58,679 nucleotides of DNA from Treponema sp. GTDB taxonomy: Bacteria > Spirochaetota > Spirochaetia > Treponematales > Treponemataceae. Position 1 is the stretch's first letter, and each line of letters begins with the position of its first letter. The stretch lies in contig JAIKYZ010000040.1 of the NCBI GenBank assembly GCA_024682655.1, forward strand, positions 1 to 58,679, read 5' to 3'. The notes beneath the pieces are model-generated. The model did not search any database, was not told where the DNA came from, and worked only from the letters and a program-made list of their open reading frames with translations. This document shows positions 44,103-52,889 of this stretch, piece after piece. The position numbers and the translations under genes were made by a program.

Positions 44103-44121
44103 TTTGATAATAATTCTCAAA
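44103..44121. promoter_or_regulatory. Fur/Zur-type box 2
   Basis: TTTGATAATAATTCTCAAA, a weaker copy of box 1, centred 51 bp away (about five helical turns). Together they would allow two dimers to bind the same face. Confidence 0.65.
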
Positions 44122-44188
44122 TTTATTTTAAGAAAATAAAAAAAATTGTTATTTTTCTATTGCAGAAAATTATTTTATTTGTTAAAAA

Positions 44189-44203
44189 GATAACTAAGTT
44201 ATC
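44189..44203. promoter_or_regulatory. TetR-type palindrome before the regulator gene
   Basis: GATAACTAAGTTATC, a perfect 15-bp palindrome 16 bp upstream of the TetR start at 44220. The same 15 bp sits within a longer palindrome before the ABC exporter operon (45011-45031). Confidence 0.8.
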
Positions 44204-44219
44204 CAAGACTAACAAAAAT

Positions 44220-44840
44220 ATGAGCCAGGTATTTGAAAACACACATAAGAAAATTCTCGAAAGTGGAAAAAAGCTATTTTTAGAAAAGGGCTATGAACGC
44301 ACAAATTTGCGGGAACTTTCTAAGGCGGCTGGGGTTACTACAGGTTCTTTTTATAAACATTTTAAGAGTAAAGAAGAAATATTTTCGGCCCTGGTTCAAC
44401 CGGTAATTCAGGGTTTTAATCAATTGTACAGCCAAGAAAGTCAGATTTACTTTGAAGAAATGGATAAAGATCATTTGAGTAAGATTTGGGAATTGTCTTA
44501 CGAGTCTGTTTATCAGTTTTTGGATTTTATTTATTCCTATTTTGATGAATTTAAACTTCTGCTGCAAAGTTCGGACGGAACCCCTTACAGTGATTTTTTG
44601 GATACCCTTGTAAAATCTGAAGTTGAAACTTCCTATAAATTAATGGATGTAATGAAGAAAAAAGGGCTTAAGGTTAAGGAAATTAGAAAGGATGAATTTC
44701 ATATGTTGGTTCATTCTTATTATGCCTGTATTTTGGAATGTGTTTTACATGATATGTCTTTGGAAGATGCAAAAGCCTACAGTCATACCATTGTAGATTT
44801 TTTCTCCGCCGGCTGGAAAACCATTTTCCAAGGCAGCTAA
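44220..44840 (+). CDS. TetR/AcrR family regulator of the adjacent ABC exporter
   Basis: 206 aa. N-terminal HTH (KLFLEKGYERTNLRELSKAAGVTTGSFYKHFKSKEEIFSAL) and a helical ligand domain (SQESQIYFEEMDKDHLSKIWELSYESVYQFLDFIYSYF). Start at ATG 44220: the longer frame upstream runs through the Fur boxes and the palindrome and is unlikely to be translated. Identical palindromes before this gene and before the ABC genes argue that it controls both. The ligand is unknown. Confidence 0.92.
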   Translation: MSQVFENTHKKILESGKKLFLEKGYERTNLRELSKAAGVTTGSFYKHFKSKEEIFSALVQPVIQGFNQLYSQESQIYFEEMDKDHLSKIWELSYESVYQFLDFIYSYFDEFKLLLQSSDGTPYSDFLDTLVKSEVETSYKLMDVMKKKGLKVKEIRKDEFHMLVHSYYACILECVLHDMSLEDAKAYSHTIVDFFSAGWKTIFQGS

Positions 44841-44850
44841 CCTCTGGGCT

Positions 44851-44947
44851 AAAGTACTCGGTCATTGAGAAAAAGTACGAGATCATTGTGAAAAAGTACG
44901 AGGTCATTGTGCTAAAGTATGTGGTCATTGAGCTTGTCGAAATGACC
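44851..44947. repeat. Four 21-bp tandem repeats running into a hairpin
   Basis: Units at 44851, 44872, 44893 and 44914 share AAAGTAcgaGGTCATTGtGaa. The last one runs into the hairpin GGTCATT-GAGCTTGTCGA-AATGACC (44923-44947). As the period is a multiple of three, the minus strand reads as a heptapeptide repeat, but no credible gene is present there. Confidence 0.85.
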
Positions 44948-44967
44948 TTCTGGAGATAGGCATTAAT

Positions 44968-45004
44968 GGTCATTTCGACTGGCTCAATGACCTTTATTTT
45001 TTTT
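44968..45004 (+). terminator. Repeat-derived terminator
   Basis: GGTCATT, loop TCGACTGGCTC, AATGACC, then TTTATTTTTTTT. It is the inverted counterpart of the hairpin at 44923-44947 and would end the TetR transcript. Confidence 0.8.
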
Positions 45005-45010
45005 GAATTT

Positions 45011-45031
45011 ATGGATAACTAAGTTATCCAT
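45011..45031. promoter_or_regulatory. Operator palindrome before the ABC exporter operon
   Basis: A perfect 21-bp palindrome containing GGATAACTAAGTTATCC, 24 bp before ATG 45055. Its inner 15 bp equal the site at 44189-44203. Confidence 0.85.
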
Positions 45032-45054
45032 TTTATATAAAAAAGGAGTGATTC

Positions 45055-46800
45055 ATGGAAAAGAATCAGAATCAAATTAATACGGTTGCAGAGATTTTGA
45101 ATTTTGCAAAGGACCGTAAATCTAAGTTTGTTTCATCCGTAATCCTTGCGATTATTGGTGTTTTATTCGGTATGCTTCCATATCTAAGTGCGGCAAAAAT
45201 AATTGCTGACTTTTATAATAAAGAAGCTTCTTTGCAGTCCATTCTTATTTGGGGTGGGGTGGCAATTCTTTCATATATTCTAAAAGGAGTTTTCTGTACT
45301 TCTTCAACTTGTCGTTCCCATGAAGGCGCCTTTGCTGTAATTAAAAATGTTCGTGCAGAACTGCTTGCAAAAATGGAAAGGGTTCCTATGGGAGTTATGG
45401 TTGATACTCCTAGCGGTAACTTAAAAACTCTGGTAGTAGATGTTACTGACAAACTGGAAAAACCTCTGGCCCACATGCTGCCAGAAATGATTTCCAATAT
45501 CCTTATTCCTCTTATCATGCTTATTATTCTTTTTGTTTTGGATTGGCGCCTGGCCCTTACTACTTTGTCTGTAATTCCAATCGGTTTTATTATTTTCTGT
45601 GGTCAGATGATTGGTTATAGAGTTAAGTCTAAACGCTATGCCGATGCAAATGATGCTATGAACTCTGCCATTATTGAATATGTAAGTGGTATTGAAGTTA
45701 TTAAGGCTTTTAATCAGTCTGCTTCTTCTTATGGAAAATATACTGATTCTACTAAAAACTTCCGCGATACTACTTTGAACTGGTGGCGTGGTTGCTGGTT
45801 CTTCTCTTCTTTTGGAAACACTGTTATTTCGGCAACTCTTCTGGTAACTCTTCCAGTGGGAGCAATGCTTTTTATGAATGGACAGATTGATTTTGATGTA
45901 TTTATTACTTGTGTGACTATGGCTTTTGGTATTACAGGGCCTCTTATTGTTGCTAGTGGTTATGCAGAAAGTTTTGCTGTTGTTGCTCAGTCTGTAAAGC
46001 AGGTTAGGGAATTTCTTGATCTGCCTGAACTTATTCGTCCTCAGGAAAAAGTTTCTTTTGCAGATGCTCAGTTCAAGTTCCAGGATGTAAAGTTTGCTTA
46101 TAAAGAAAAGGAAATCTTACATGGAATTAATTTTGAGACAGTTCCTAAGGGAGTTACTGCAATCGTCGGTCCAAGTGGCGGCGGAAAATCTACAATCGCT
46201 AAACTTATGGCCGGTTTCTGGGATATTAATTCTGGAACTTTAACTTACGGTGGACAGCCTATGTCAAAAATTCCAATTGAACAGATGATTTCTGAAATTT
46301 CTTATGTTGCCCAGGACAATTATTTATTTGACCGTACAATTATGGAAAATATCAGAATGGGTCGTCCAGACGCATCGGATGAAGAGGTTATTGAAACTGC
46401 AAAAGCTGCCGGTTGTCATGATTTTATTATGAACCTGGAAAAAGGTTATCAGACAATGGTTGGAGATGCCGGTGGAAAACTTTCTGGTGGAGAAAGACAG
46501 AGAATTACTATTGCCCGTGCCATGATGAAAAAGGCCTCTGTTGTAATTCTTGATGAAGCAACTGCTTATGCCGACCCAGAAAATGAAGCAATTGTACAGC
46601 AGGCAATCAATAAACTGGTTGCAGGAAAAACTTTAATTGTAATTGCCCACCGACTTTCTACTATTAAAAACGCAGATAAAATTGTTGTTGTGGAAAATGG
46701 ACAGATTATAGCTCAGGGTAAGCAGGAGGAACTTCTTGCTTCTTGTCCTTTGTATAAAAAGATGTGGGATAATCACATTTCGGCATCTGTGGTTGCCTAG
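45055..46800 (+). CDS. ABC exporter subunit 1 (fused membrane and ATPase domains)
   Basis: 581 aa half-transporter: six-helix membrane domain (about 1-310) and nucleotide-binding domain with Walker A VGPSGGGKSTIAK, Q-loop YVAQDNYLF, signature LSGGERQR and Walker B VVILDEATAYADPENE. The D-loop reads AYADPEN where SSVDPEN is typical, as the partner has, suggesting an asymmetric heterodimer. Type IV exporter fold (peptide, lipid, siderophore or drug). AAAAGGAG precedes ATG 45055; the second subunit follows 10 bp after. Confidence 0.94.
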   Translation: MEKNQNQINTVAEILNFAKDRKSKFVSSVILAIIGVLFGMLPYLSAAKIIADFYNKEASLQSILIWGGVAILSYILKGVFCTSSTCRSHEGAFAVIKNVRAELLAKMERVPMGVMVDTPSGNLKTLVVDVTDKLEKPLAHMLPEMISNILIPLIMLIILFVLDWRLALTTLSVIPIGFIIFCGQMIGYRVKSKRYADANDAMNSAIIEYVSGIEVIKAFNQSASSYGKYTDSTKNFRDTTLNWWRGCWFFSSFGNTVISATLLVTLPVGAMLFMNGQIDFDVFITCVTMAFGITGPLIVASGYAESFAVVAQSVKQVREFLDLPELIRPQEKVSFADAQFKFQDVKFAYKEKEILHGINFETVPKGVTAIVGPSGGGKSTIAKLMAGFWDINSGTLTYGGQPMSKIPIEQMISEISYVAQDNYLFDRTIMENIRMGRPDASDEEVIETAKAAGCHDFIMNLEKGYQTMVGDAGGKLSGGERQRITIARAMMKKASVVILDEATAYADPENEAIVQQAINKLVAGKTLIVIAHRLSTIKNADKIVVVENGQIIAQGKQEELLASCPLYKKMWDNHISASVVA

Positions 46801-46810
46801 GAGGTAAAAA

Positions 46811-48526
46811 ATGTTCGAAACAATTAGACGTATATATAGACTTTGCGGTTCCTATAAAAAACAACTGGTTTGGGGAATTGTTTTCTCTTGTTTCTTTACA
46901 GTTTGTAAATGTTCAGAAATTATGGCAATTTTGAACATTCTGACTCATATCAGAGAACTGAATAAAGATGTGATTATGACAAGCCTTTACATTTTGATTG
47001 GTGGAACCTTGTGTGCCGCTATTTTTAAATATCTTATTTGTATGACTATGACTGCCAATGGTTATAAGGTATTTTGTGAAAAACGAATTAAAATTGGTGA
47101 TTTACTCAAGCATTCTCCAATGGGTTATTTTAATGATCAGAATCTGGGTAAGATTTCTACAGCCCTTTCTACAAGTTTTTCCGAACTGGAAGGTTTTTCT
47201 ATGATGGCCGTAGAAAATATTGTTCGTGGTGTAATTTCTTCGGTTTTAATCATAATCTTTATGTTCTGCTTCAACTGGATTTTGGGAGTAATTTCTGTTG
47301 TGGGACTGGCTCTTTCTTCTATTATGCTCAAGATAATTAGAAAATCTTCTGCTAAGGCTATTCCTCGCCGCGAAAAAGCAAAACAGAATATGGTTTCTAA
47401 AGTAATTGAATATATTCGTGGTATTTCGGTTGTTAAGTGTTTTGGTGGTAAGCCTGTAAATGATGTAGATGAAGCTCTTTGCGAAACTAGGGATGCCTAT
47501 ATAAATCTTGAAATGAAATCTACAAAAGGTGTTTATACTCAAAAATCAATTCTTGATGTTTTTGGTGGAATTGTTCTTTTAGCATCTGCTCTTTTAATGT
47601 TCTATGGTCACTTTGATTTTGGGCTTGGAGTTATGTTTATTATGTCTAGTTTTATGGTTTATTCTAACCTTGAAACTATGTCTAATGGTGCCTTCCTGTT
47701 GAATGTAATTGACAATTCTTTAAACGAAATTGAAGAAGTTCTTGATATTCCAACTATGAGTGAAGGGAATGATTCTATACCTTCTGATGATTCTATTGAA
47801 CTTAAAAATGTTTCTTTTGGTTATGATGCCAGAAAGATTATAGATAATGTTAGTTTTAAGATTCCAAAGAATACTTCTACTGCAATTGTTGGATATTCTG
47901 GTTCGGGAAAAACAACTCTCTGTAATTTGATTGCCCGTTTCTGGGATGTTGATCAGGGCGAGATTCTTCTTGGAGGAAAAAATATTAAATCTTACAAAAC
48001 TGACGATTTACTTGGCCAGATGAGTATGGTTTTCCAGAATGTTTATCTTTTCAACGATACAATTGCAAATAATATAAAATTTGGTAAGCCTGATGCGTCT
48101 CAGGAAGAAATAGAAGCCGCTGCAAAAAAGGCCTGCTGTCATGATTTTATAAAAGAATTACCAGATGGATATGAAACTGTAATTGGTGAAGGCGGGGCTT
48201 CTTTGAGTGGTGGTGAACGCCAGAGAATTTCTATTGCCCGTGCAATCTTAAAGGATGCTCCAATTGTTATTCTTGATGAAGCAACTTCTAGCGTTGACCC
48301 AGAAAATGAATATGAACTTTTACAGGCAATTAATGCCCTTAAAGAAAATAAGACTTTGATTTCGATTGCCCATAGAATGACAACTGTAAAAAATGCAGAT
48401 CAGATTATTGTTTTGGAAAATGGACATATTGCTCAGAGGGGAACTCACGATGAATTAATTAAACAGGAAGGAATATATAAGAGATTCTTAACTGTAAGAG
48501 AGCAATCTGTAGGCTGGAGTTTATAG
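46811..48526 (+). CDS. ABC exporter subunit 2 (fused membrane and ATPase domains)
   Basis: 571 aa, same layout: six membrane helices, Walker A VGYSGSGKTTLCN, Q-loop MVFQNVYLFND, signature LSGGERQRISIARAIL, Walker B IVILDEATSSVDPENE and switch His in SIAHRMTTVKNADQI. It pairs with the preceding subunit to form a heterodimer; this arrangement with a TetR regulator is common for drug or siderophore exporters. A terminator follows at 48621-48652. Confidence 0.94.
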   Translation: MFETIRRIYRLCGSYKKQLVWGIVFSCFFTVCKCSEIMAILNILTHIRELNKDVIMTSLYILIGGTLCAAIFKYLICMTMTANGYKVFCEKRIKIGDLLKHSPMGYFNDQNLGKISTALSTSFSELEGFSMMAVENIVRGVISSVLIIIFMFCFNWILGVISVVGLALSSIMLKIIRKSSAKAIPRREKAKQNMVSKVIEYIRGISVVKCFGGKPVNDVDEALCETRDAYINLEMKSTKGVYTQKSILDVFGGIVLLASALLMFYGHFDFGLGVMFIMSSFMVYSNLETMSNGAFLLNVIDNSLNEIEEVLDIPTMSEGNDSIPSDDSIELKNVSFGYDARKIIDNVSFKIPKNTSTAIVGYSGSGKTTLCNLIARFWDVDQGEILLGGKNIKSYKTDDLLGQMSMVFQNVYLFNDTIANNIKFGKPDASQEEIEAAAKKACCHDFIKELPDGYETVIGEGGASLSGGERQRISIARAILKDAPIVILDEATSSVDPENEYELLQAINALKENKTLISIAHRMTTVKNADQIIVLENGHIAQRGTHDELIKQEGIYKRFLTVREQSVGWSL

Positions 48527-48620
48527 AAGATTTTAACCTATAGGAAAAAAACTAAGTCTAATTGGAAATTAGAAAAATTTAAAAAAGTTTGATTTAAAAA
48601 AGTTGAAAAAATCTGGCAAC

Positions 48621-48652
48621 AAGTTCCACCTTTTGGGGTGGAACTTTCTTTT
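48621..48652 (+). terminator. Rho-independent terminator
   Basis: AAGTTCCACC (48621-48630), loop TTTTGG, GGTGGAACTT (48637-48646), then a T-rich tail. The rest of 48527-48778 has no gene. Confidence 0.88.
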
Positions 48653-48778
48653 TTAACCTGAAATAAATTCTTTGTTATGTTTTTTGAAAAAAATGTTCTT
48701 AAGGAAAATCTTACTTGTTTTAGCAAATAGAATATGATAAATTTCTTTCGGTCTTATTATAAAAGGAGGCTAAACTCT

Positions 48779-50653
48779 ATGAAAGCAATTTTAAGAAAAA
48801 GAACATTAACAGCAGTTTCTATTTTTACTGCTCTTGCATTATTATTTGCTTCTTGTAAAGCAAATGCAGGCACAACAAGTAATGAAAGTACAGATAATAC
48901 TTCTGAGGAAAGTACAGAAGAAAATGAGGGTGACACAAGTGACCCTGTGATTTCGGCATTTACTGCAACAGCAGGGGTTGAAAGAGTAAGTCTTTCTTGG
49001 ACTGTTACTGATAACGTGGGTGTTACTTCTGTAAAATTATATCAGGGAAGTGCAGAAGGTTCTGAGACTACAGAACTTACAGAAATTACTTCTACTTCAA
49101 CAACAAGTTACCAGGTAAGTGGTCTTACAAATGGTACAACTTATTATTTTAAGCTTGTAGCTGCTGACGAGGCAGGAAATACATCTGAAAAGACAGCAAA
49201 TGCAACTCCTGCACCTGACACAACTCCTCCTGTGATTTCGGCATTTAAGGCAGTCGCAGGAAATACTAGTGTTACCTTAAAATGGACTGTAACAGACGAT
49301 GAAGGTGTTACTTCTGTAAAACTTTATCAGGGAAGTGCAGAAGGTTCAGAGACTACAGAACTTACAGAAATTACTTCTACTTCAACAACAAGTTATGAAG
49401 TAAGTGGTCTTACAAACGATACAACTTACTATTTTAAATTAATAGCATCTGATGAAGCTGAAAATACTTCTGAAGCAAGTGCAAATGCTACTCCTGCCGA
49501 AGAATTTACTCTTTCAAGTAAGGAATTTGCAAGTCAGCTTACAATTGGATGGAACCTTGGAAATACTCTGGATGCATATTCACACGATACTTCAAATCAA
49601 TACGTTCAAGGACTTTACTCAGAAACTTGCTGGGGTATGCCAAGTACAACTCAGGCTATGATTGAAGCAGTTTATGCTGCAGGCTTTGAAGCTATTCGTA
49701 TTCCAATTTCATGGCATAACCACATTACAGAAACAACAAATTACACAATTGATTCTGACTGGATGGCTCGTGTAAAAACTGTTGTTGACTGGGCATATAA
49801 CGCAGGTTTTTATGTAATCATAAATGTTCACCACGATAATCTTTCAAGCTCTGATATAACTTCATGGCCTGGATATGTAATCAGCCTTGATTCAACAACT
49901 CAGTCAGCCTATGAAACTCAGTCAAAGACTTACCTCGAAAAAATCTGGAACCAGATTGCAGAAGAATTCAATGATGATTATGGCGAAAGATTGATTTTTG
50001 AAGTCTTGAATGAACCACGCACTGTTGGAGAAAATTCAGAATGGTGGGCAAATGATACAAACGGAAAAACTCTTAATGATATTGTAACCGCCTACGAACA
50101 GGTTTGTATTAATGCAATCCGTGATAGTGATGGAAAAAATGCTAAGCGCTATATTATGGTTCCAGCATATAAGGGTTCAAGTTCAAATATTAATACTTAT
50201 ACTTTGCCAACAGATACAGCAAATGATAAGTTGATTCTTTCTTTCCACGCTTATGATCCATATAATTTTGCAATGTACAATAAAGATTATACAGACACAA
50301 CATTTGACGCCGCAGATAAAACTTCACTTGATTCCCTCTTTGCAAATGTAAATAATTACTTCCCAGGTATTGGTGCAGTAATTGGAGAAGCCTCTGCTTC
50401 AAACAAGGACAACCTTTCTGACCGTGTAGCATGGGCAACTTACTATTTTGATAAAGCCTATAATGATTACGGCTGGCCAACAGTCATGTGGGATAACGGA
50501 GCCTATGAAGCAAACTCAACCTCTGGCGAACAGCACGGCTGGTTTAAACGTTCTGACCAGACCTGGTACTTCCCAACAGTTATTTCTGCTGCCATGAATG
50601 CAGTAGGGGTAACTCCTGGAACCCTTAGCCAGGCTTCTGAAACTTCAGAGTAG
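48779..50653 (+). CDS. Lipoprotein GH5 endoglucanase with two FN3 domains
   Basis: 624 aa. A lipoprotein signal (LTAVSIFTALALLFASC) and an acidic Ser/Thr linker come first. Two fibronectin type III domains of about 90 aa (each PVISAF ... SVKLYQGSAEGSETTELTEITST ... TPA) follow; they are almost identical in their middle. The catalytic domain is a GH5 cellulase: IGWNLGNTLDAY, AIRIPISWHNHI, VIINVHHDN, FEVLNEPR (acid/base Glu412), FHAYDPYNF and VIGEASAS (nucleophile Glu537). Expected on the cell surface, cleaving beta-1,4-glucan. ATG 48779 is chosen because AAAGGAGG precedes it. Confidence 0.94.
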   Translation: MKAILRKRTLTAVSIFTALALLFASCKANAGTTSNESTDNTSEESTEENEGDTSDPVISAFTATAGVERVSLSWTVTDNVGVTSVKLYQGSAEGSETTELTEITSTSTTSYQVSGLTNGTTYYFKLVAADEAGNTSEKTANATPAPDTTPPVISAFKAVAGNTSVTLKWTVTDDEGVTSVKLYQGSAEGSETTELTEITSTSTTSYEVSGLTNDTTYYFKLIASDEAENTSEASANATPAEEFTLSSKEFASQLTIGWNLGNTLDAYSHDTSNQYVQGLYSETCWGMPSTTQAMIEAVYAAGFEAIRIPISWHNHITETTNYTIDSDWMARVKTVVDWAYNAGFYVIINVHHDNLSSSDITSWPGYVISLDSTTQSAYETQSKTYLEKIWNQIAEEFNDDYGERLIFEVLNEPRTVGENSEWWANDTNGKTLNDIVTAYEQVCINAIRDSDGKNAKRYIMVPAYKGSSSNINTYTLPTDTANDKLILSFHAYDPYNFAMYNKDYTDTTFDAADKTSLDSLFANVNNYFPGIGAVIGEASASNKDNLSDRVAWATYYFDKAYNDYGWPTVMWDNGAYEANSTSGEQHGWFKRSDQTWYFPTVISAAMNAVGVTPGTLSQASETSE

Positions 50654-50681
50654 TTTTTGAGTATTCTGATTTTTAATCGAT

Positions 50682-50731
50682 AAAAAAAGACTTTCGCTTT
50701 TGATTTTATTCACTGGCGAAAGTCTTTTTTT
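50682..50731. terminator. Bidirectional terminator
   Basis: Perfect 16-bp stem A7-GACTTTCGC with GCGAAAGTC-T7, separated by an 18-nt loop; T or A runs on both sides serve the convergent GH5 and FIST-GGDEF genes. Confidence 0.93.
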
Positions 50732-50748
50732 TTTTGGAGAGAGGGCTT

Positions 50749-52569
50749 TTAATCTTCTAAATCCTGGTAAGTTACACAGTTTTTTCCGTGCTGCTTAGCG
50801 TAGTAAAGGCGGTTATCTACTCTTTTGTAAAAGGTCTGTAAGTTATCCTTTTCCCGGATTTGGGCAACTCCAAGAGAAATTGTTACCTGTTTTATTTTAT
50901 CCCAAGTGAGATTTTGAATTTCCTGCCTGATTCTTTCTGCTATTTTTACCGCTTCTGTTTTTTGAGAATGTGGAAGAAGTATCATAAATTCTTCGCCGCC
51001 CCAGCGCCCAATTGAATCTTGACGGCGGATGCAGTTTTTTGCTGTTTCTGCAATTTTTACCAGAACTTCATCACCCATATCATGGCCATAAGTATCATTT
51101 ATGTGTTTAAAGTTATCGATATCAAACATTATGATATTGATTTTTTCTTTTTCCCTCTTATTAAGTTCATAAGAAATTCGTTCAGAAATCTTTTTCCTGT
51201 TAAATATTTTAGTAAGACCGTCTATTGTTGCAGCTTCTTCAAGTTTTAAATTTGCAAGGTAAAGGTCACTACTGGTTGCATGCAAAAAATTTACCAGTCT
51301 GTTTTCAAAAGGGATGGGTTCTTTTTCATTTACGTTAATAGAAAAATCATCTTCATATTTGTTTATGTCAGAAATCAGATTTTCTCCATAACGATTATTT
51401 TCGATAAAACAATCTTCTGTATAGTTATTATCATTTTCTAATTCCCTAAAACCAACTGCAATCAGGGCACTGGAATAAATTCCGCCATTATTATTTTTAT
51501 AAAGGATTTCTCCAAAGGCAAAACATCCTGCAGTTTCCCTGTAATAATTTGAAAAAGCTTCAATTTCTAAATCTTCAGCTTCTTTTAAATACATATGGCG
51601 GTTTTTACATACATGAAGTAGAAGTCCATCCAAATTTTTCTGGCTCATGTATTCTGCAAGTTTAAAAGAATGATTAAGAATATTATTTTTTGAACCATAA
51701 GAAAATAAAAAACTTTCTCCCTTGTAAATATCTGCGGTAAAGTGGATATAACCATTTTTGTCTTTTTTTACAGGGATTCTGGCTATCCATTTGTTGCCAC
51801 GTTGAATCATAAAAGGGAATTCACAGGTGTTTTCTACAAAAAATTTACTGGAATGAACCCCAAGATATTTTTTATAGATTTCTCCCGCTGGCTGGTTATC
51901 AATAGTTTTAATAATATGATTATCAATTACCTCGGTTGCCTTCATTTTTCTTCCGATAGGAGTCCAGCCCAGAGTCGATTCTGCATAAATCTTTAGACAT
52001 TCTCCACTAAAGCAGGTAATTGTAATTCCATCATCATAAATAGAATTTCCAAATACATACTGTTTCTTTACGGTATCATAATCACTATAACCTGCTTCTG
52101 CACCAAAAACAGGAAGATCCTTAAATTCCCTGGTAATGGAGTTGAGAAAATCATTTGTAAAGTTGTTTTTGAATTTTGTTGTAAAAATTTGAAAACCTTT
52201 TAAATCAGAGAAATTTTTTATTTGATTAAAGAAATTTTCTTTAGCCGACTCAATTGAATCTTTGGAAAAATCATATTCACAGACCTGGATTTCAGATTTA
52301 TAAAAACATAAAACTGTCAGAACTGATGATTTAGAATCTCTGGATCCGTGGGCAAATCCTAAATGACAGGTAAGACCCGAAATTTGTGCTTTTGGTAATC
52401 TCTGTCTTATACGATCTGATAAATAGCTTATATAATCGGGTTGAGCTCGCTCGGTAAAAATATTAACTAGAACAGCTTTTGCATTTAAGTAGTCAGGACT
52501 CTTTTTGATATCATCCAGGAATTTTACAGCATCAAAAATATCATAGATTATACAGGTTTTCTGCTTCAT
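50749..52569 (-). CDS. FIST-domain sensor diguanylate cyclase
   Basis: 606 aa, soluble. The N-terminal FIST domain (about 1-215; KAVLVNIFTERAQPDYISYLSDRIRQRLPKAQISGLT) is followed by FIST_C (about 220-385; IDNQPAGEIYKKYLG, then RETAGCFAFGEILY). These sense small ligands, possibly amino acids. The C-terminal GGDEF domain (about 435-600) has the active-site loop GRWGGEEFMILLP (GGEEF) and the substrate Asp in IIMFDIDNFKHINDTYGHDMGDEVL, so it should make c-di-GMP. An RxxD inhibitory motif before GGEEF is not evident. It is transcribed alone. Confidence 0.93.
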   Translation of the reverse strand: MKQKTCIIYDIFDAVKFLDDIKKSPDYLNAKAVLVNIFTERAQPDYISYLSDRIRQRLPKAQISGLTCHLGFAHGSRDSKSSVLTVLCFYKSEIQVCEYDFSKDSIESAKENFFNQIKNFSDLKGFQIFTTKFKNNFTNDFLNSITREFKDLPVFGAEAGYSDYDTVKKQYVFGNSIYDDGITITCFSGECLKIYAESTLGWTPIGRKMKATEVIDNHIIKTIDNQPAGEIYKKYLGVHSSKFFVENTCEFPFMIQRGNKWIARIPVKKDKNGYIHFTADIYKGESFLFSYGSKNNILNHSFKLAEYMSQKNLDGLLLHVCKNRHMYLKEAEDLEIEAFSNYYRETAGCFAFGEILYKNNNGGIYSSALIAVGFRELENDNNYTEDCFIENNRYGENLISDINKYEDDFSINVNEKEPIPFENRLVNFLHATSSDLYLANLKLEEAATIDGLTKIFNRKKISERISYELNKREKEKINIIMFDIDNFKHINDTYGHDMGDEVLVKIAETAKNCIRRQDSIGRWGGEEFMILLPHSQKTEAVKIAERIRQEIQNLTWDKIKQVTISLGVAQIREKDNLQTFYKRVDNRLYYAKQHGKNCVTYQDLED

Positions 52570-52854
52570 TTTATCTCTCCGTATTAATTGATTATAAAGT
52601 AGAAATGGAGTTTTGATAATTAAATTATTTTTATGGGGGGAAATTGTTCTTTGTTGGGGAGGGATTTTATTGCTTTTCCTTATACTTACAATTTATGTAG
52701 AGAATTTCTCACTTTTTCTTGTCTTATAATTAAAAAAATAGTTGAGAGTTTAAATGGAATATTCTTCAGTGTAAAATATGTTCGCAAGAGACTGGGAGTG
52801 TAGGGGATAAGTCAAATCCTTAAATAAAGGGAATTTTGATTTTTAGTTAAACCT

Positions 52855-52883
52855 TTTACTAAAAAGCCTGCCTGCGTTATACT
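52855..52883 (+). promoter_or_regulatory. Promoter of the GH43 gene, probably giving a leaderless message
   Basis: TTTACT (52855-52860), 17-bp spacer, TATACT (52878-52883). The ATG at 52890 is 6 nt beyond the -10 box, i.e. at the expected transcript start, and there is no Shine-Dalgarno. The rest of 52570-52854 holds no gene. Confidence 0.65.
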
Positions 52884-52889
52884 TGAATT

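Noticed and set aside
44851..44934. Possible CRISPR array
   Set aside because: Units are 21 bp, directly adjacent with no spacers, imperfect, and there are no cas genes.
44683..44973. Minus-strand ORF with a heptapeptide repeat over the 21-bp units
   Set aside because: Its repeat follows simply from the 21-bp period being divisible by three, and half of it is antisense to the TetR gene.
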